A stretch of DNA of 64,000 nucleotides from Coprinus comatus (Eukaryota > Basidiomycota > Agaricomycetes > Agaricales > Agaricaceae), in the NCBI GenBank assembly GCA_034638255.1, contig JAWPGT010000014.1, positions 496,001-560,000 on the forward strand. Direction: 5' to 3'. Position 1 is the stretch's first letter. Every line of letters starts with the position of its first letter. The position numbers were made by a program, and so were the translations under genes. Below the pieces are notes generated by a model, which did not search any database, was not told where the DNA came from, and was given only the letters and a program-made list of their open reading frames with translations. Below are positions 1 through 10,505 of this stretch, piece after piece.

Positions 1-239
1 ATGTGCGATGGAGTAGAGGCAGAATAGGTACCGGAGGGTAATGAATGCCTTAACGATATACCACTATGACTTTTCGCTCCAGAGTGAGGTCCTGTTTCCG
101 GTGTGCGAATACTAGATAAGTCGTTGTGCGCTAGGGAGGTCGAAAGATAAGATAAGAGAGTTGAAGCTGCGTTGACCACATAATCTAAAAACTTGGTATG
201 TTCAATAATCAACATGTGCGTATGTCACCATAATGTTGA

Positions 240-940
240 CTATACCTCGTCTTCTAGTGTGTCCACTTGTTTGTGTTTTTGTGAAGTATCGTGTAATAAA
301 GAACTTGGTCTAGATTTCGACGACAAGTATTCTTGAACGGGCGAGGACAGGCCTACAAAATCGGGCATTGAAAGAATTTGGGAGATGGCGGCATTGGTTG
401 AAATGGCTTTTCATCCCACGTTCATCGTAGGTAGTTTTTATTCCAAAGAAATGAACTCACGTTCGAGCAAATCCAATTCTTGAAGCAGCTTGGATTTGAC
501 TCGTTTCGTGGATGATGCACCCTCTGTACTACGACCATATGGAGAGCTGGAGGTTGGAGTTCTTGCAAGACTGGTTCCTGTATCCTGGTCCCTTTTGCGT
601 TTTCTGGAGTTTTCGACAGACTTGGGAGTTGTTGTGGTGATTGCTTCGTTGTTAGTATTATTAGTGGATAAAGGTTTTTTCGCATGACTGAGGTCGATAG
701 ACACTCGTGCTGCCACACGGCTGGATGAATCCGGGTGTTGGTTGTCTTCGAAAGGTATATAAAGGCCTCTTGACAGAATATTAAGCCGTCTACGGCCGAA
801 GAAATCCTTTTGTGCGCGTATAGTCTTATCTTTGGATTTTGCTTTGACAGCATTCCTAGTTGGATGAGAACATGTGAGTGGACTAGAGTATATTATAATA
901 TCACCTACCATCTTCCTCCCATGTAATTTGCACCTGGCAT
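240..940 (-). CDS. Small conserved basic fungal protein (MPGANYMGG N-terminus), function unknown
   Basis: I model three exons, complement(240..406, 461..855, 909..940), giving 197 residues. The two introns are 54 and 53 nt, with donors GTGAGT and GTAGGT. Splicing joins the start MPGANYMGGRW to NAVKAKSKD and a KDFFGRRRLN segment. A Ser/Thr/Arg-rich middle with a basic KRKR cluster follows, then an acidic LLQELDLLE helix, and the last exon contains SQILSMPDFVG and SPVQEYLSS. The Gly-rich N-terminus looks like one I associate with conserved agaricomycete hypothetical proteins, but I cannot name a function. The basic clusters suggest a nuclear protein (inference). It is transcribed away from the carboxylesterase that starts 162 bp upstream. 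The frame is unbroken. The start is the only ATG that gives the correct phase across the first intron. Confidence 0.75.
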
Positions 941-1101
941 CAGGAAAGGAAGAGAAGAGGACTATTTGTGGCAACCAAACAACCACGTCTTGTCGCATTG
1001 CCTGCCTTTCAGATGATGCTCAATCTTTCCCTCTCATGATAGCCATGTGGCATATCCTGTGAATACGAATATATGCTGCTACTTTCCTTGTTTTCTTCAA
1101 G

Positions 1102-3488
1102 ATGTTCCTCATCCAGGGTCTTTCTCTTGCTCTATGCTTCTTACTACCAGTCAACGCCGCAAACGTTGACGTTCGCCTTCCAATCGGTACTTTCAGGGGA
1201 ACCTCTGACTCTGGCGTCGACAGATGGCTTGGTATACCCTTTGCTGAACCTCCCGTGGGACAACTACGCTTCAAGGCACCGGTCCCCATCACACGCAGAT
1301 CTAATACTGTAAAAGATGCTTCAACATTTGGGAATGCTTGTCCCCAAGGGAACGGTAATCTAAACGCTCCTATCAGTGAGGATTGCTTGTACTTGAATGT
1401 ATGCGTGTTTTTTTATGTGCTTCATTTCGATCTAAGCTTAACACAATACCAGGTTTTCCGGCCAACAGGGAGTCGCGAGAAGAAATTACCTGTCGTCTTC
1501 TGGCTTCATGTGAGCCTCCCTACCTTCAAATAGACCCTTTACAATTGACGCGGACTTAAAATATGGCCAGGGAGGCGCATTTGCCACCGGGTGGGTACTT
1601 CCCCAATTTACACCAGGTTGAATTACTCCATACAAATATTCAAAACCATCCTAGTGCCGCTTCTATATATGACCCTACTGGTGGGCTTCCTTTGAAATTG
1701 CCTTCTGTGTATTCTCCATAATCCGAAGAACTTTCCTTCCAGAGCTCATTCAGAGAAGTACAAATATCAAGAAACCAATAGTAGTTGTTTCGATGTGAGT
1801 GATGCCTCTATCATACCACAAAGTTATTGATGTTCACTAACGCTGCTTCAGAAACTATCGGGTCAATACCTTTGGCTTTGTTAGTAACAAATCATTAATA
1901 AGTGGCAAAAACGCATCGGTTGACAGGACACCAGCTGGCTAGTTCTCATATGTCTCCTCAAGACTTAAACGCCGGTCTTCTAGATCAACGACTTGCTTTG
2001 AGATTTGTTCAAGATAACATTGCTGAATTTGGCGGAGATCCACAAAAGGTACTTGCATTCATTTCGTCTCCCCTATCTTCGGAACTTATATCTTGTAGGT
2101 CACGATCTGGGGCCAGGTTTGTCGGTTCCATTTCAGTTGTAAGCGCAATTTTCATATCGCATATAGTCCGCGGGGGCTGGTGGTGTCATGGCCCATTTCA
2201 TATATCCATCAGGGCGACCACTATTCCGAGCAGGAATAGCAGAGTCTGCTACTGGTCCATTGTAGGAGCCTTCTTCTCAATTAAATCGCAAGGCATTAAC
2301 CAAGTTTGTCCTTTACAGTAAAAGCTCCCCTCCTGCTGCGACATATGACAGACCGGGTTTTCCATTCAATCGCCTACTCGGTCGAACAAATTGTACAAAT
2401 AGCAATTCGCCTCTGGGTTGTCTTCGAGCCGTTCCATTCGAAGTATGCCACTCTCAGAACAACCAAAAATAAACTCTTAACATTGTCTGATAATTCTGAT
2501 AATAGACTTTATTGATGATTAGTAACGATATGGTTAGCTCCACGTTAAACAGACAGCTCTCGGTCCCCCTGGTAGTATGATCACAGAACAGGCGTCAAGT
2601 AAAATCAAGCGAGGAGACTTTCTTCATCTCCCTTGGCTTGGCGGGACTAATGTAACTTCTTTAATACTCGCTGCGCCATATTGACCATCTAACACCGTTT
2701 TTAGGTCAATGAAGGAAACTTTTTCAGCACGTCTCTTCTCAATTTGCGATTAGTCGGAGATGCGCAGGCAACGGCGTTTGACAACTTTATTCGTGATCTT
2801 CTCATCGACAATAGTACGCTCACAAATGACGTACTAGATCGTTATAAAGTTCTATTTGCGGAGAATGATACTACTCTAGGGGCACCTTTCAATACCGGGG
2901 ATTCCTTATTCGACAGAGCAGCTGCTTGGTATACTACTCAGATGTTCCTGTCGCCTAGAAGGCTTTTCTTCGATAATGGTTCCCCTCTTCAGCCCATGTT
3001 TGCATATTATTTCAGGGAATTCATTCCAGGTAATGATCCTACATTGGGAGGTAAGCGTCTCTGTATCAAGTAATGAGATACGCAACTCATCCTTTTGAAT
3101 CAATCCAACGTAATAGTGGCTCATATTTCCGAGTTGGATTTGATCTTTAATCACCTACCACCTGCCGCATCCATTGAGAGGGAATTCGCTACTCAAGTGA
3201 AAGACTTCCTAATCAATTTCATCAATGATTTGAATCCGGGAGGTATGCGTCCTAATTTTTTCTATGTATATATATTACTCACGTCCGGAGGATAGGCGGC
3301 TGGCCTCAGTTCAAGAACCAAAGCAAACAGGTGATGCAACTCCTGAGAGACAACGTCACTGTTATTCCGGATGGTAAGCAACTTCCATCGATGACCTCGG
3401 TGTTTATCTGATATCAAGGATAGATTGGGATGTGGAGAAGACTAACTTTATGAATTCTGAGAGAGTTCTGCAAGAGTTTCAAAAATAG
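1102..3488 (+). pseudogene. Secreted type-B carboxylesterase/lipase gene with a one-base frame break
   Basis: A multi-exon alpha/beta-hydrolase of the carboxylesterase type-B family. It starts with a signal peptide (MFLIQGLSLALCFLLPVNA), so the product would be extracellular. Conserved blocks appear in order across about a dozen short introns: WLGIPFAEPPVG, SEDCLYLN, HGGAFATG (oxyanion hole, about 1504-1580), VVVSINYRVNTFGF, NAGLLDQRLALRFVQ, the nucleophile elbow GQSAGAGG split by an intron (about 2110-2180), FNTGDSLFDRAAAWY, and VAHISEL with the expected catalytic His (about 3118). The stop is at 3486-3488. The exon after 2506 reads TLLMISNDMVSSTLNRQL and then runs into a stop. The next family block, GSMITEQASSKIKRG, is one frame away. 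A single missing base near 2550 (CTCTCGG where CTCTTCGG is expected) explains this. I infer a recent pseudogene or a sequencing indel, because every other conserved block and splice site is intact. Confidence 0.72.
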
Positions 3489-4022
3489 TGGGCTATGTGG
3501 TTGGATATTGTACTTGTTCTTCGGGCGAATTGAATTATATGAAGGCCGAAGGATGCTATTAGTTTATGACATTTTCTATGACATCGGGTGGCACGGGTGC
3601 GCTTAACGCCGCTTGAGGAGAAACTAAGTGTTATATGGCAAGTATTGCCTGGGGTATAGAACACTTGATTGAGATTCTATTTCAATTTCATATCTGTTAA
3701 TTTGCAATGGTTTCTAGCGTATTTGGAGATGCGGTTAGAATGCAGTCTGGTGTGGTTTGGACTAGGCTGCCCTGAATTGACTCATTCATGACTCGAAGGT
3801 CTGGGACAAACTGGTGAATAATACTGGCATCATTTGCTACCCAAATCAACCACATGCACATGGTTTATCTCTTCGGATCACAGAAGTCGAATTCTTTACA
3901 CTTATGGAGTATCCTGCATTACTAAATTATTACCCTGATTTTATACTTATATAAGAGGTCCGCGGTTTACGTATAACTTCCAACTCTTTGGACTGACTCA
4001 CCTTCTACCCCTCCACCTGTTA
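3489..4022. other. Intergenic: carboxylesterase 3' flank and MFS promoter
   Basis: No coding evidence was seen. The right end holds a TATA-like element close to the MFS start. The remainder is unremarkable AT-rich sequence. Confidence 0.6.
3948..3955 (+). promoter_or_regulatory. TATA-like box of the MFS gene
   Basis: The sequence TATATAAG lies 67 bp upstream of the MFS ATG at 4023, a plausible fungal core-promoter distance. It is assigned on motif and spacing only. Confidence 0.4.
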
Positions 4023-5970
4023 ATGTCCAACTTGTACGACGAACAACCTCACGACACGGAAATTGAAACTGTAGACCGCGAACATCATGAATCACAACGG
4101 CTAAACAAAAAAAATCCTCAAGAAGCAGAATCTCGCACTCCGTTACCAAAAGTTCAACTTGGAATTTTACTGCTTATTCAGTTTGCAGAGCCTATCACAG
4201 CTCTTGTTATTTATCCCTTCATCAATCAATTCGTGAGGGATACAGGAATCACTCAGGGGGATAGTAGGAAAACGGGATATTATGCTGGTATCATTGTGAG
4301 TAATGATCTTTTTCTATTGTTAGACCTTGACTAGGGAATTTTTTTTTTTTTTCAGTCGTGACCGTTCAGCTGACTGTTTTTCTTTTTTTCTTTGTGGAAC
4401 TTTTTAGGAATCTGCCTTCTTTGTTACAGAAGCCATTACAGTTTTTCATTGGGGGTGGTTGTCCGATAGAATTGGAAGAAGACCGGTATTGCTTCTAGGC
4501 CCATTAGGTTTAACATTGGCTATGCTCCGATTCGGATATTCGACCGATTTTTGGACTATGGTGTGGTCGAGAAGTTTTCAGGGTGTATTCAATGGCAATA
4601 TAGGTGTTGCGAAAACTGCTATGGTGGAGGTTAGTAGTTGTCTTTTTTCTTTCTTTATTTGTACTCAACAAGGAATCATGCTCACTTCAACTGTCTAGCT
4701 AACGGACTCGACGAATATAGGGGACGCATTTGCTCTTATGCCTTTGATGTGGAGTGTAGGTTCCACTGTGGCGTATGTGAAAAGTTCTGTTTTTGTGTTA
4801 GCTGTAACGACTAATTTATTTTGATCTAGTCCTCTTATGGGTGGTCTCTTCAGTAATCCTGCTACAAGATGGCCAAAAGTGTTTGGCAAGATTGCGCTAT
4901 TTAAACAACATCCTTATCTTTTGCCATGTATGATTGCTTCATCTCTTGCTTTCTGTAGCTTTATGATTGCGTTTATATGCTTCAAAGAGGTACGTAATTT
5001 TTTCAACCAATCATTAATCTACTTGCTAAGGGGACTTAATTTCAGACTTCGCCTGTCATTCTGGCTAAACAAAAAGAAAAACAAAGGAGACACGATCCTG
5101 AAAGTTCGGAGGCTAGCTCTACGCGTACCCTACTCAATAATACTAATGGTGTCGACTATGGCACAACAAGTTCTACACAAACCGGTCGTTCCACTTCACC
5201 TACACCTTCCGATTCTTCAGACATTCCGAACAAACTTGCTACAGAAGGAGAACCAGAGCCACCTACTCTTCGTACTGTTCTCGCTTCCAGATCACTCCAA
5301 TTTCTCGTTCTAAATTATATGTTCCTCACTTTCGTTGATATGTGTTATTCCGTTCTTCTTCCCTTGATTTATTCCACTCCAATTGAATTTGGTGGATTAG
5401 GTCTCACACCTTTTGCTATTGGTGCAATCATGGGTACTTTTGGTTTTATCAATGCAATTGTTCAAATTAATTATCTTGGTCATTTTATTCGAAAATATGG
5501 GGCTGTTCGGGTTTATTGTTTTGCTTTTTCTTGTTTTGCGGTTTGTTTTATGACTTATCCGGTTTCGACCTATTTGACTCGAAGAAATGGAGGTGTTGGA
5601 TTTGCTGCTGGTACCTCTATTTTTATTCAATATCTCTTTCAACTTGGACTTTACATGGCTTATGGTAAGTGGAAAAAAAATAATTAGCTTTTGCTCCTTA
5701 TCACTGACCGGGACCTTTTTCATTCAACAATAAATAGGTTCAATTCATGTTGTCGTTGCTGAAACAACACCTAAACCAGTTTTAGGAGCTGTTAATGGTC
5801 TTGTACAAATGGTTGGATGTACACTTCGTTCATTTGCTCCTACTTTTGCTTCTTCTTTGTTTTCAATTTCATTACAAAGGCAATTGGTTGGTGGGTATTT
5901 TGTGTATATTGTTATGATGGGTTTTGTGTTGGCTGGTATTGTTTGTACTTCGTATTTACCCAGGAAGTAG
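4023..5970 (+). CDS. MFS transporter, DHA1/ZIF1-like drug:H+ antiporter type
   Basis: Six exons, 4023..4295, 4408..4629, 4699..4772, 4830..4989, 5046..5664 and 5738..5970, give 526 residues in one unbroken frame. A hydrophilic N-terminus of about 40 residues precedes a first helix beginning VQLGILLLIQFAEP. The loop-2 MFS signature SDRIGRRPVLL is clear, followed by GNIGVAKTAMVE and LTDSTNIGDAFA. A Ser/Thr/Gln-rich cytoplasmic loop of about 60 residues separates the two six-helix halves. The second half contains PIEFGGLGLTPFAIG, and the protein ends SYLPRK. This layout fits the fungal MFS group related to plant zinc-induced facilitator-like transporters and yeast multidrug antiporters. The substrate cannot be read from the sequence. 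A paralogue lies at 45366-47466. The third intron is short, at 57 nt. Confidence 0.9.
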
Positions 5971-6227
5971 TAGGTCTGGTATTAGTACACCAACGTCTCA
6001 TTAAAAAACGTAGTCGTCTATTCATTTTATTATGAAATAAAATAAATGATCTGTTGGGAAAAGTGGAGTTTTATTTTTGTCAACCAATAGTGTCACGCTG
6101 CGATTTTGTGACCACAATGACTGTGACAAGAGCTGGTTAGGTTTCCCAAATTGGCCGTGTGGTCACGAGCGAAAAAAAGAGTCGCTGCCAAACACATCAT
6201 TTCCGACGACAGCGACCAGGCCAAGAG

Positions 6228-8097
6228 ATGATTACGCACGTACTGTTCGAGTCGGCCTCTGGATATGCTATCTTTGAGGCCAAGCTCACAGAGAACATTG
6301 CTCTCAAGACGGCTGCAATGCAAGAGTCGATAAAGGATTTGGGAAAGTTTGGGAAAATGGTGTCGTTGATGAGTTTTTCTCCCTTCAAAAACGCTGCCCA
6401 GGCTCTTGAGAATGCCAATGATGTCTCTGAAGGTGTGTATAACTTTTTCTTCTATTAACAAAAATTGTGGTTTTGTTCTAATAATGATTATCAAGGTGTT
6501 TTGAATGATTATTTGAAAAACCTCCTCGAACTTAACCTATCTAAACCATCGAAAAAATCCAAGGTTCTCCTCGCTGTATCCGATAACAGTCTTGGTACAT
6601 CTATCAAGGAAGAACTCAACATTTCCTGTACCACTTCAGTTGAAGCTCAGGATTTGATTCGAGGAATTCGTCTTCATGCTTCAAAACTTCTTAAAGGTCT
6701 TCAAACCGATGACCTTAAAAAAGCTCAACTCGGTCTCGGTCATTCCTACTCTCGCGCAAAACTGAAGTTCAACGTCAACCGTATCGATAACATGATTATT
6801 CAAGCCATTGCTCTCCTTGACCAACTAGACAAGGATGTCAATCTTTTCTCTATGCGTATGAGAGAATGGTATGGTTATCATTTCCCAGAACTCGTTCGTC
6901 TTGTACCCGACAATCATCAATATGCTCAAGTTGCCTTGTTCATTGGTGACAAGGATAAACTTGATGAACAGAAATTACCAGAATTGGCTGCTATTCTTGA
7001 AGACGATACTATCCTCGCACAAAATATCCTCGATGCCGCTCGTGGTTCTATGGGTTCTTCATTGTCTGAAATTGATATGATCAACATTTCTTCCTTCGCC
7101 AATCGCGTTGTATCATTATCTGCATACAGGAAATCTTTGATTTCTTACCTATCTGAAAAAATGAACCAAGTCGCTCCTTCCTTGACAGCTTTGTTGGGAG
7201 AAAGGATTAGTGCAAGGCTTATTAGCCATGCTGGTAGCTTGACAAATTTGAGCAAGTATCCGGCTAGTACTGTACAAATTCTTGGAGCAGAAAAGGCGTT
7301 GTTTAGAGCTTTGAAGACGAAGGGTAACACTCCCAAGGTAAGCCCTTATCTTTTAAAAATTGTTATTATGTACTTTGCAAGGTTTTCTAATTGTTATTCT
7401 TTCTCTTAGTACGGTCTTCTCTATCACTCATCTTTCATTGGACGTGCCAAACCTCAACACAAGGGTCGTATTTCACGTTTCTTGGCCAACAAGTGCTCAA
7501 TAGCCGCTCGTATCGATTGTTACACTGGTAAATGCATTTTATTATTAGAAAGTAACAATCATGAACTGATGTAATGTGTTTTTTTTTTAGATTTCCCTAT
7601 ACCTAAATTTGGCGAAGCTCTTCGTGCACAAGTTGAAGAACGCCTAGCATTCTTTGATACTGGCGCTCCACCTGCTAAGAATGCTGATGCTCTACGAAAA
7701 GTCCTTGAAGACCTTGCTTTGGAAGATGAAGGTTCGGATGATGAAATGGATGTTGATGGTCCTGCTATGACAACACTTGAGGCTGAAACACCTAAGAAGA
7801 AGGATAAGAAGGATAAGAAGAGAAAGAGTGATGCTATGGATGTTGATGAGAGTGAAGAGGAACCTTCACCAAAGAAGGTTAAGTTGTCTAAGGAGGAGAA
7901 GAAAGCTTTGAAGAAAGCTAAGAAGGAGAAGGCGAAAGAAGAGGCAAAGAAAGAGGTATGTATAGTGTTTTAATGGTTGAAAGTGATATTTGTTGATCTT
8001 TTTTTTTTTTTTTTTCTAGGAGCCTTCGGAAAAGAAGGAGAAGAAAGAGAAGAAGGAAAAGAAAGAGAAGAAAGAAAAGAAGAAGAGTAAGGAGTGA
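6228..8097 (+). CDS. NOP56: NOP56 (SIK1), core box C/D snoRNP protein
   Basis: Five exons, 6228..6432, 6496..7337, 7410..7527, 7591..7955 and 8020..8097, give 535 residues. NOP56 sits in box C/D snoRNPs in the nucleolus and supports 2'-O-methylation and processing of pre-rRNA. The N-terminus [17 protein letters not shown], the NOSIC-region motif [31 protein letters not shown] and the Nop-domain block [17 protein letters not shown] are close to those known from yeast and human NOP56. The tail is the usual Lys/Glu-rich KKE region. The choice of NOP56 over the paralogue NOP58 rests on the N-terminus and on RGNTPKYG-type spacing (here KGNTPKYG across the intron at 7337). The start is the first ATG that gives the canonical N-terminus. 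The frame is intact throughout. The gene converges on the peroxygenase at 8380. Confidence 0.97.
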
Positions 8098-8379
8098 TTA
8101 TAACCTGCCTTGTATCCTCTTGTTCAGTTTTTTTTTGTATCTCATTTGTTTCTTTGTGTATCGTAATATATCCTTTCTCTTTTCAGGGACATCATACAAG
8201 CTTGGAAAGTCTGTTGTGCATTTATGGTCATGTCAGGTATATATTTCGGACTTAAATTGAATGAATCTTGCAAAAACGAAACCTCTCGTGGTATGTTTTT
8301 TAATAAACATTTTGTTGAACCACAAGCTAACGTACACTGGTTACAACGGAATATGATATATACACGCGTAATGGTCTAT

Positions 8380-9770
8380 TTATTGACCATACGGGAATAC
8401 TTGAGCACAATCAGAAGACTTCACAAACTCGTACAAGAAACCCAAGTTCCTATTCAACGCATCCTTCAATTCACCAGTGGGGTTGGGGTATAATTGTGCC
8501 TTGACAATGTTATTGACGAAATCCTGATACAGCTTACACAACTGCAGGATATTGGCCGAATTGGGATCGGGAGTGTAGCTGTTAATACGTCCCTGATTAC
8601 CTCCTGGTGAGACTAGATGCCTGATTATAACTGTCTCAAGTCCAGCAACACCCGTTGGTTTAGGAGCTCTCCAGAAGTCGTCAGGGAATTTCATGTTTTT
8701 GAAGAAGCTTTCAGCAGCACTGAGAGAGAGTTTCTTGTTAGTCTGACGTCCATCGATGAAGAAATTGATAGGGAAGACGGATTCGGCGTATGCTGTGAAG
8801 TAACGAGGTGAAATGAAGGAGAATTCTGGGTTGGTGGCAATTGATTCTTGAATTCGTTGGAAACGGAGCTCGGCAGCTGCGTTAATGTCATAAAATCCTC
8901 CACCGTAGCGGTTACTGAAATCGACGAACTGTTATTGAAAAATTGAAATTGAATCAATAAAACCGTTCTCTGATCGCATATAATTGAAGAAGGAATGAGG
9001 GCCGTACCTGGTTCCATAACGTTTGGTTGAAACTGTGGTTATCGCCGAAGAAAGCATCTGCTCGAGTCATACTCGAATCACCTTCAGAATAATATATAGT
9101 AAACGAATTGTTCAAGTCGTATCAAAGAAATGAATATGTTTACCTTCAAAAACAGCATGTGTATTAAGACCACCAACTATCGCAGGAGCAGGTGGATCTT
9201 CTCCAGTGAGAGGACTTTTACCACCGATACTCAGAAGATTGGTCACAAGGTTTCCATCAACTAGGAACGCTGCATATGTTACGAATTTCGCGAGACTATT
9301 CTCCATGTTGAAACCTAAACTAGGGAATTAGAGAACGCGTGACAGTTGTTTCTCTGCACATGCTTTTACATACCTTCTTGAATGGCATTGATGATTTGCG
9401 CTGGTGTAGCGATGCCATTACGGGGAAGATACTACAAAATAACACCAGAGCATTAATTTCAAATCTGGAGATCACAAGAGTAGATAGGACAACATACTCC
9501 ATGAGAAGCAAGCGTATTCAAACCTGGGCATGGTCCTCGGATATCGCTTGATGTTGGAGCTTGCCAGGGATGGGCAGCATCGTTCACTAGCTTGGTAGAC
9601 GAATTGGCCAATGGACCAGGTGGATCCTCAGCTGCCGCTGCGACGAGTCTAGGCAAGATCTGGTCTAGTTGTGCTTGGGAAAGACCAGCTAGAGAACCAT
9701 GAGCAGGGAAGGCGGATGCCAAAGGGGACACTACAAGTGCAATGGAAGCAAGTTGAACAAGAAGTTTCAT
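8380..9770 (-). CDS. Long-type unspecific peroxygenase (heme-thiolate), secreted
   Basis: Five exons, complement(8380..8928, 9008..9081, 9144..9314, 9374..9431, 9498..9770), give 374 residues, the usual length of long UPOs. These extracellular enzymes use H2O2 to insert oxygen into C-H bonds and aromatics. A signal peptide (MKLLVQLASIALVVSPLASA) is followed by the heme-thiolate motif RGPCPGLNTLASHG, whose Cys is the axial ligand. YLPRNG follows across an intron. Then comes the Mg/propionate motif EGDSSMTR, and the long-UPO acid-base pair is seen as Arg and Glu in SPRYFTAYAES. A Cys near the end (SSDCAQVFPYGQ) matches the C-terminal disulfide position. All splice phases are consistent and no residue expected to be essential is missing. 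A broken paralogue lies at 13732-15151, with YME2 between the two. A TATA box is 60 bp upstream of the ATG. Confidence 0.95.
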
Positions 9771-10505
9771 TGGACTTGGAATCAAGTTCAATTCAAGAAC
9801 GAATGCTTTCAGGTCTGTATATGCGCCGGCTTTTTATATTCATCATACATGTTCTTCGATTCTTCGATTCTGCCAATCTAACAACTAATAACGGCCTTGG
9901 GTTTTGAGGAACCTAACGCCCAGGATTTAGGGCCCTATGTTTTCTCCAGAAGGAACCCACGCTTGCCAAAGTCCATGTGGCTTGGACAAAGAAGAATTAA
10001 TCGAAATTAATCACTCCATATATCAGATGATCAGCATACATGTTGTCCATTTCCATTGGCCCATATATGTATGAATAGTTCGGTCATGCAAGCAAACCAG
10101 ATGAAAACAATCAGATCTCAGATGCTTTATTTCATCAACAGTTAGCTCCACAGCGACTTCGCCTACGGGAAACCCACACAGGCGTACAGTGTTGACACTT
10201 ATCGACCCAGTGATGAATTTGTTTTTGACTGTGACCTCGAAAATCAATGATCAATCAATCATGAATTAGGATCAACCTTCGTCCATCCTCAAGGCCTTTT
10301 TACGCTGAGCAATATCGACCAAAGAACCCGAGTGTTCCAAATGTACACTCCCGACAACTGACCAATGGCCTTCCCGGAAAGATTACACTGATCTGCTCAG
10401 CAACCGAGACAGGTGATAACACAACATATTGTGGACCCATGTTCAAATGAAATCAGAATCATAGCAACGAACGTGTTTGGATTGAATACTCAATGAATAA
10501 GATTT
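9771..10505. other. Intergenic: UPO promoter and YME2 3' flank
   Basis: About 735 bp without a supportable gene. It holds the TATA box noted separately and a local run of ATCAATCA-like repeats near 10238-10262. Small open frames here lack coding character. Confidence 0.6.
9830..9838 (-). promoter_or_regulatory. TATA box of the intact peroxygenase
   Basis: On the minus strand the sequence reads TATAAAAAG, 60 bp before the ATG at 9770. The broken paralogue has TATAAAAG at nearly the same distance (61 bp), which supports the assignment and a common origin of the two promoters. Confidence 0.6.

Noticed and set aside
1860..1950. Second apparent frameshift in the carboxylesterase
   Set aside because: A 54-nt intron starting GTTAGT and ending ACACCAG, in phase 0, joins NTFGF to LASSHMSPQDLNAG and restores the family order.
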